Made by a program: the position numbers and the translations under genes | Part shown: positions 61,422 through 64,000 of the stretch, one piece after another | Numbering within the stretch: position 1 is the stretch's first letter | Layout: the number at the start of each line of letters is the position of its first letter | The notes under the pieces: generated by a model | Seen by the model: only the letters and a program-made list of their open reading frames with translations | What the model was told of the DNA's origin: nothing | Database searches by the model: none | Assembly (NCBI GenBank): GCA_025808875.1 | Contig: CP075528.1 | Coordinates: 3,532,473-3,596,472 of the forward strand | Reading direction: 5' to 3' | Source of the DNA: Enhydrobacter sp. | Lineage (GTDB): Bacteria > Pseudomonadota > Alphaproteobacteria > Reyranellales > Reyranellaceae | Length of the DNA stretch: 64,000 nt

Positions 61422-62261
61422 ATGGCGATCATCGACAGCCAGGTCCACGCCTACGAGGCCAATACGGCGAAGCGGCCGTGGCGCAACGTGCCGAACTGGC
61501 CGCCGCATGTGACGGGCGACGAGATGGTGGCGGCGATGGACAAGGTCGGCGTCGATGGCGCGATCTTCATCTCTGCCTTCTCGCTTTACGGCTACGACGC
61601 GAGCTATGCCGTCGAGGTGCAGAAGAAGCACGGCGACCGCATGGCCATCGTCAAGCCGGTCGACCCTGACGATCCGGCGGTGGCCGACGTCGTCGCCGAA
61701 TGGAAGAAGCAGCCGGGCGCGGTTGGGATCCGCATCTTTCTCCGCGAGGAGAACCCCCGCCCGCCGACCGATCCCGGCTTCGACCGCATCCTGAAGGCCG
61801 CCGTCCAACACGATCTGCCGGTCAATTTCCTGTGCTGGGGCAAGGTCGACGAAGGAACGGCGCTGATCGACCGCCATCCCAACGCGCGCTTCATCCTCGA
61901 TCATCTGGGCATCCTGCAGCCGCGCACGCCGCCCGCGCCGCCCCAGCCGTGGGCCGACCTGCCCAAGGTGCTGGAGCTCGCCAAGCGGTCGAACGTGGTG
62001 ATCAAGGTGAGCGGCGCCTGCACGCTGTCGAAGGAACCCTATCCCTTCCCCGACATCTGGGATCCGCTGCAGCGCGTGTTCGACGCCTGGGGCTTTGAGC
62101 GCTGCCTGTGGGGCACCGACTGGACGCGCGCCTTCGCCGTCGTCGACTACGAGCAGGCCGTGAAGCCGTTCCTCGAGACCAAGCGCTTGAGCTCCTCCGA
62201 GCGCGCCATGCTGATGGGCGGCGCCTGCGCCAAGGCCTACCGGTGGGAGCCGAAGCGTTAG
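61422..62261 (+). CDS. Amidohydrolase_2 family metal-dependent hydrolase/decarboxylase-like protein
   Basis: TIM-barrel protein of 279 residues. The opening IIDSQVHAYEANT has HA in place of the more usual HxH, and later IVKPVDPDDP, GAVGIRIFLREENP, FILDHLGILQPR and LWGTDWTRAF follow the Amidohydrolase_2 pattern with His and Asp ligands. Members hydrolyse lactones or decarboxylate aromatic acids. AGGAGGAG precedes the ATG by 6 nt. It follows the CoA-transferase gene by 93 nt (palindromic element between) and its stop overlaps prfC by 4 bp. Confidence 0.87.
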   Translation: MAIIDSQVHAYEANTAKRPWRNVPNWPPHVTGDEMVAAMDKVGVDGAIFISAFSLYGYDASYAVEVQKKHGDRMAIVKPVDPDDPAVADVVAEWKKQPGAVGIRIFLREENPRPPTDPGFDRILKAAVQHDLPVNFLCWGKVDEGTALIDRHPNARFILDHLGILQPRTPPAPPQPWADLPKVLELAKRSNVVIKVSGACTLSKEPYPFPDIWDPLQRVFDAWGFERCLWGTDWTRAFAVVDYEQAVKPFLETKRLSSSERAMLMGGACAKAYRWEPKR

Positions 62262-63844
62262 CTGCGTTCGCGGATGTCGGAGAACTTCACCTTCGGGCTC
62301 TTCTCGGCGATGTAGCCGAGCTCCCAGGCATTGCGGGCCAGGAACACCGGCGCGCCGTCGCGGTCCTCGGACATGCCGCCGCGGTTGGCCGCCATGAAGG
62401 CCTCGAGGTCCGCCTTGCTGTCGGCCGAGATCCAGCGCGCGGTCTCGAACGGCGCCGGTTCCAGATCGATGTTGACGTTGTACTCGGCCTCGACGCGGGT
62501 CTTCAGCACGTCGAGCTGCAGCTCGCCGACCACGCCGACGATGTGATCGCCGCCGATGACGCGGCGGAACACCTGGGTGACGCCCTCCTCGGCGAGGTCG
62601 TCGAGCGCGCGCTTGAGCTGCTTGGACTTCATCGGATCCTCGAGCCGCACGCGACGCAGGATCTCGGGCGCGAAGTTGGGGATGCCGACGATCTTGATCG
62701 TCTCGCCCTCGGTCAGCGTGTCGCCGACCCTCAGCACGCCATGGTTGGGCACGCCGATGATGTCACCCGGCCAGGCCTCGTCGACGATCTCGCGCTCGCG
62801 GGCGAAAAAGAGAATCGGCGAGTTGACCGACAGCGTTTTACCCGTGCCCATCTGCGTGAGCTTCATGCCGCGGCGGAACTTGCCGCTGCAGAGACGCAGG
62901 AAGGCGATGCGGTCGCGGTGGTTGGGGTCCATGTTGGCCTGGACCTTGAACACGAAGCCTGCGACCTTGGGCTCGGTCGGCTGGATGGCGCGCGGCTCGG
63001 CCGGCTGCGGGCGTGGCGGCGGCGCCCAGGCAACGAGCGCGTCCAAGAGCTCCTTCACGCCGAAATTGCTCAAGGCCGAGCCGAAGAACGCCGGCGTCAG
63101 GTGGCCGGCTCGATAGGACTCGAGATCGAACGCCGGATAGGCCGCACGTACCAGCTCGACTTCCTCGGCAAGCCGGGGATCGGTGATCTCGTAGTTCTCG
63201 ATCACCTCGCCGATGCGGCCCTTGTCGGCGGTGTCGAACACCAGCATGCGGTTGCGCGCGAGATCGTAGGTGCCCTTGAAGTCACGGCCCGAGCCGTGCG
63301 GCCAGCTCATCGGCGTCACGTCGAGCGCGAGCGTGGACGCGATCTCGTCCAGGAGCTCGATCGGATCCTTGGACTCGCGATCCATCTTGTTGATGAAGGT
63401 GACGATCGGCACGTCGCGCAGGCGGCAGATCTCGAACAGCTTGCGCGTGCGCGCCTCGATGCCCTTGGCGGCGTCGATCACCATGACGGCCGAATCGACG
63501 GCGGTGAGCGTGCGGTAGGTGTCCTCGCTGAAATCCTCGTGGCCCGGCGTGTCGAGGAGATTGAACACCGCGCCGCCATACTCGAAATGCATCACCGAGG
63601 TGGTGACCGAGATGCCGCGCTGCTGCTCGATCTTCATCCAGTCCGAGCGCGCCCGCCGCGCTTCGCCGCGCGCCTTGACCGCACCCGCGACATGGATGGC
63701 GCCGCCGAACAGCAGCAGCTTCTCGGTCAAGGTCGTCTTGCCGGCGTCCGGATGCGAGATGATGGCGAACGTGCGCCGCAACCCGGCCGGATGACCGGCC
63801 AGGGCTGAATCGGACGCGACAGAAGAGACGGCGGAATCGGGCAC
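62258..63844 (-). CDS. prfC: Peptide chain release factor 3
   Basis: Translational GTPase of 528 residues that recycles RF1/RF2 from the ribosome. The G-domain has HPDAGKTTLTEKLL, the switch region QRGISVTTSVMHF, DTPGHEDFSEDTYR and NKMDRES. The SVTTSVM sequence marks RF3 rather than EF-G or LepA. The C-terminal part GGDHIVGVVGELQLDVLKTR is typical. Start at 63844; the N-terminal MPDSAVSSVASDSALAG extends about 20 residues beyond the G-domain. Convergent with the amidohydrolase gene, sharing TTAG at the stops. Confidence 0.97.
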   Translation of the reverse strand: MPDSAVSSVASDSALAGHPAGLRRTFAIISHPDAGKTTLTEKLLLFGGAIHVAGAVKARGEARRARSDWMKIEQQRGISVTTSVMHFEYGGAVFNLLDTPGHEDFSEDTYRTLTAVDSAVMVIDAAKGIEARTRKLFEICRLRDVPIVTFINKMDRESKDPIELLDEIASTLALDVTPMSWPHGSGRDFKGTYDLARNRMLVFDTADKGRIGEVIENYEITDPRLAEEVELVRAAYPAFDLESYRAGHLTPAFFGSALSNFGVKELLDALVAWAPPPRPQPAEPRAIQPTEPKVAGFVFKVQANMDPNHRDRIAFLRLCSGKFRRGMKLTQMGTGKTLSVNSPILFFAREREIVDEAWPGDIIGVPNHGVLRVGDTLTEGETIKIVGIPNFAPEILRRVRLEDPMKSKQLKRALDDLAEEGVTQVFRRVIGGDHIVGVVGELQLDVLKTRVEAEYNVNIDLEPAPFETARWISADSKADLEAFMAANRGGMSEDRDGAPVFLARNAWELGYIAEKSPKVKFSDIRERS

Positions 63845-63919
63845 TTCTTCCTGGACCTTGAGGGGGCGGCGAGGGGGGTAGCGGAGGCGGGTGGTTACGT
63901 CAACCTCACGCTCTCAAGT

Positions 63920-63957
63920 CTCCTCTCCCCGCTAGGGAGAGAGGTTGGGAGAGGGGG
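63920..63957. repeat. Palindromic element near the right edge
   Basis: CTCTCCC (63923-63929) pairs with GGGAGAG (63935-63941) around CGCTA, followed by AGGTTGGGAGAGGGGG. Similar in style to the other palindromic elements here, though sharing little exact sequence. It lies in the 156 bp between prfC and the window end, where no gene can be supported. Confidence 0.6.
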
Positions 63958-64000
63958 CAGCGACGGATAGAATGCTCAACGCATGTCGCCTCCGCGCGAA

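Noticed and set aside
63983..64000. ATG at 63983 that could begin a plus-strand gene
   Set aside because: Only six codons are visible, with no convincing ribosome site, so it cannot be supported.

Overview
The window is high-GC, densely packed DNA (roughly two thirds G+C by eye). It has many 1-4 nt ATGA/GTGA gene overlaps, convergent genes sharing CTAG at their stops, and GTG starts. Catabolic genes, SDRs, acyl-CoA enzymes, TauD, ABC/TRAP transport genes and short palindromic intergenic repeats suggest a soil or water alphaproteobacterium, perhaps Reyranella-like. That placement is inference; no rRNA or tRNA gene was seen to confirm it. No CRISPR array, phage or insertion sequence was found.

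Region 1 (1-7030, minus strand) is for urea use: ureD-ureA-[ureB+ureC fused]-ureE-ureF-(DUF3995 membrane protein)-ureG-hupE, then the start of urtA, which runs off the left edge. The urease beta and alpha subunits form one 683-residue chain. Region 2 (7061-11822) holds greB, a palindromic repeat, protocatechuate genes pcaH-pcaG-pcaB, and a phosphonate-monoesterase/sulfatase-like enzyme. Region 3 (11879-13901) holds a 2-hydroxyacid dehydrogenase homologue and a membrane-anchored SGNH hydrolase.

Region 4 (13898-24259) is the most coherent unit. A nine-gene minus-strand operon encodes a dipeptide-type ABC importer (binding protein, two permeases, two ATPases), then AtzG-, AtzE- and AtzH-like proteins and a 2-hydroxyacid dehydrogenase homologue. 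It is divergent from an allophanate hydrolase (atzF), and the AT-rich control region between them holds two identical TTGTATGCAA sites 50 bp apart. With urease and UrtA nearby, this reads as uptake and stepwise deamination of a ureido compound to allophanate, urea, ammonia and CO2.

Region 5 (24270-34534) has PhoD phosphatase, an SDR, a DctPQM TRAP transporter, an FMN 2-hydroxyacid oxidase, a TauD-family dioxygenase, an orphan peptide-type binding protein and a Sel1-repeat protein. Region 6 (34547-46301) is acyl-CoA metabolism: a single-chain biotin-dependent acyl-CoA carboxylase, two acyl-CoA dehydrogenases, SDRs, enoyl-CoA hydratase and 3-hydroxyacyl-CoA dehydrogenase. It is interrupted by a DOPA-dioxygenase-like protein, a CinA-like protein and an unrecognised lipoprotein/helical-protein pair.

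Region 7 (46298-55792) has rhlE, a second phosphonate-monoesterase-like paralogue, an LLM flavin enzyme plus EamA transporter, an SDR, a GFA-family protein, two secreted proteins of unknown role, an epoxide hydrolase and a second enoyl-CoA hydratase. Region 8 (55793-64000) has a 541 bp non-coding stretch with tandem 9-mers and hairpins, a class III adenylate cyclase overlapping a tandem RidA fusion, a truncated HigA antitoxin between two copies of a gene leader, a PuuE-like deacetylase, a CoA-transferase bracketed by palindromic elements, an amidohydrolase and prfC.
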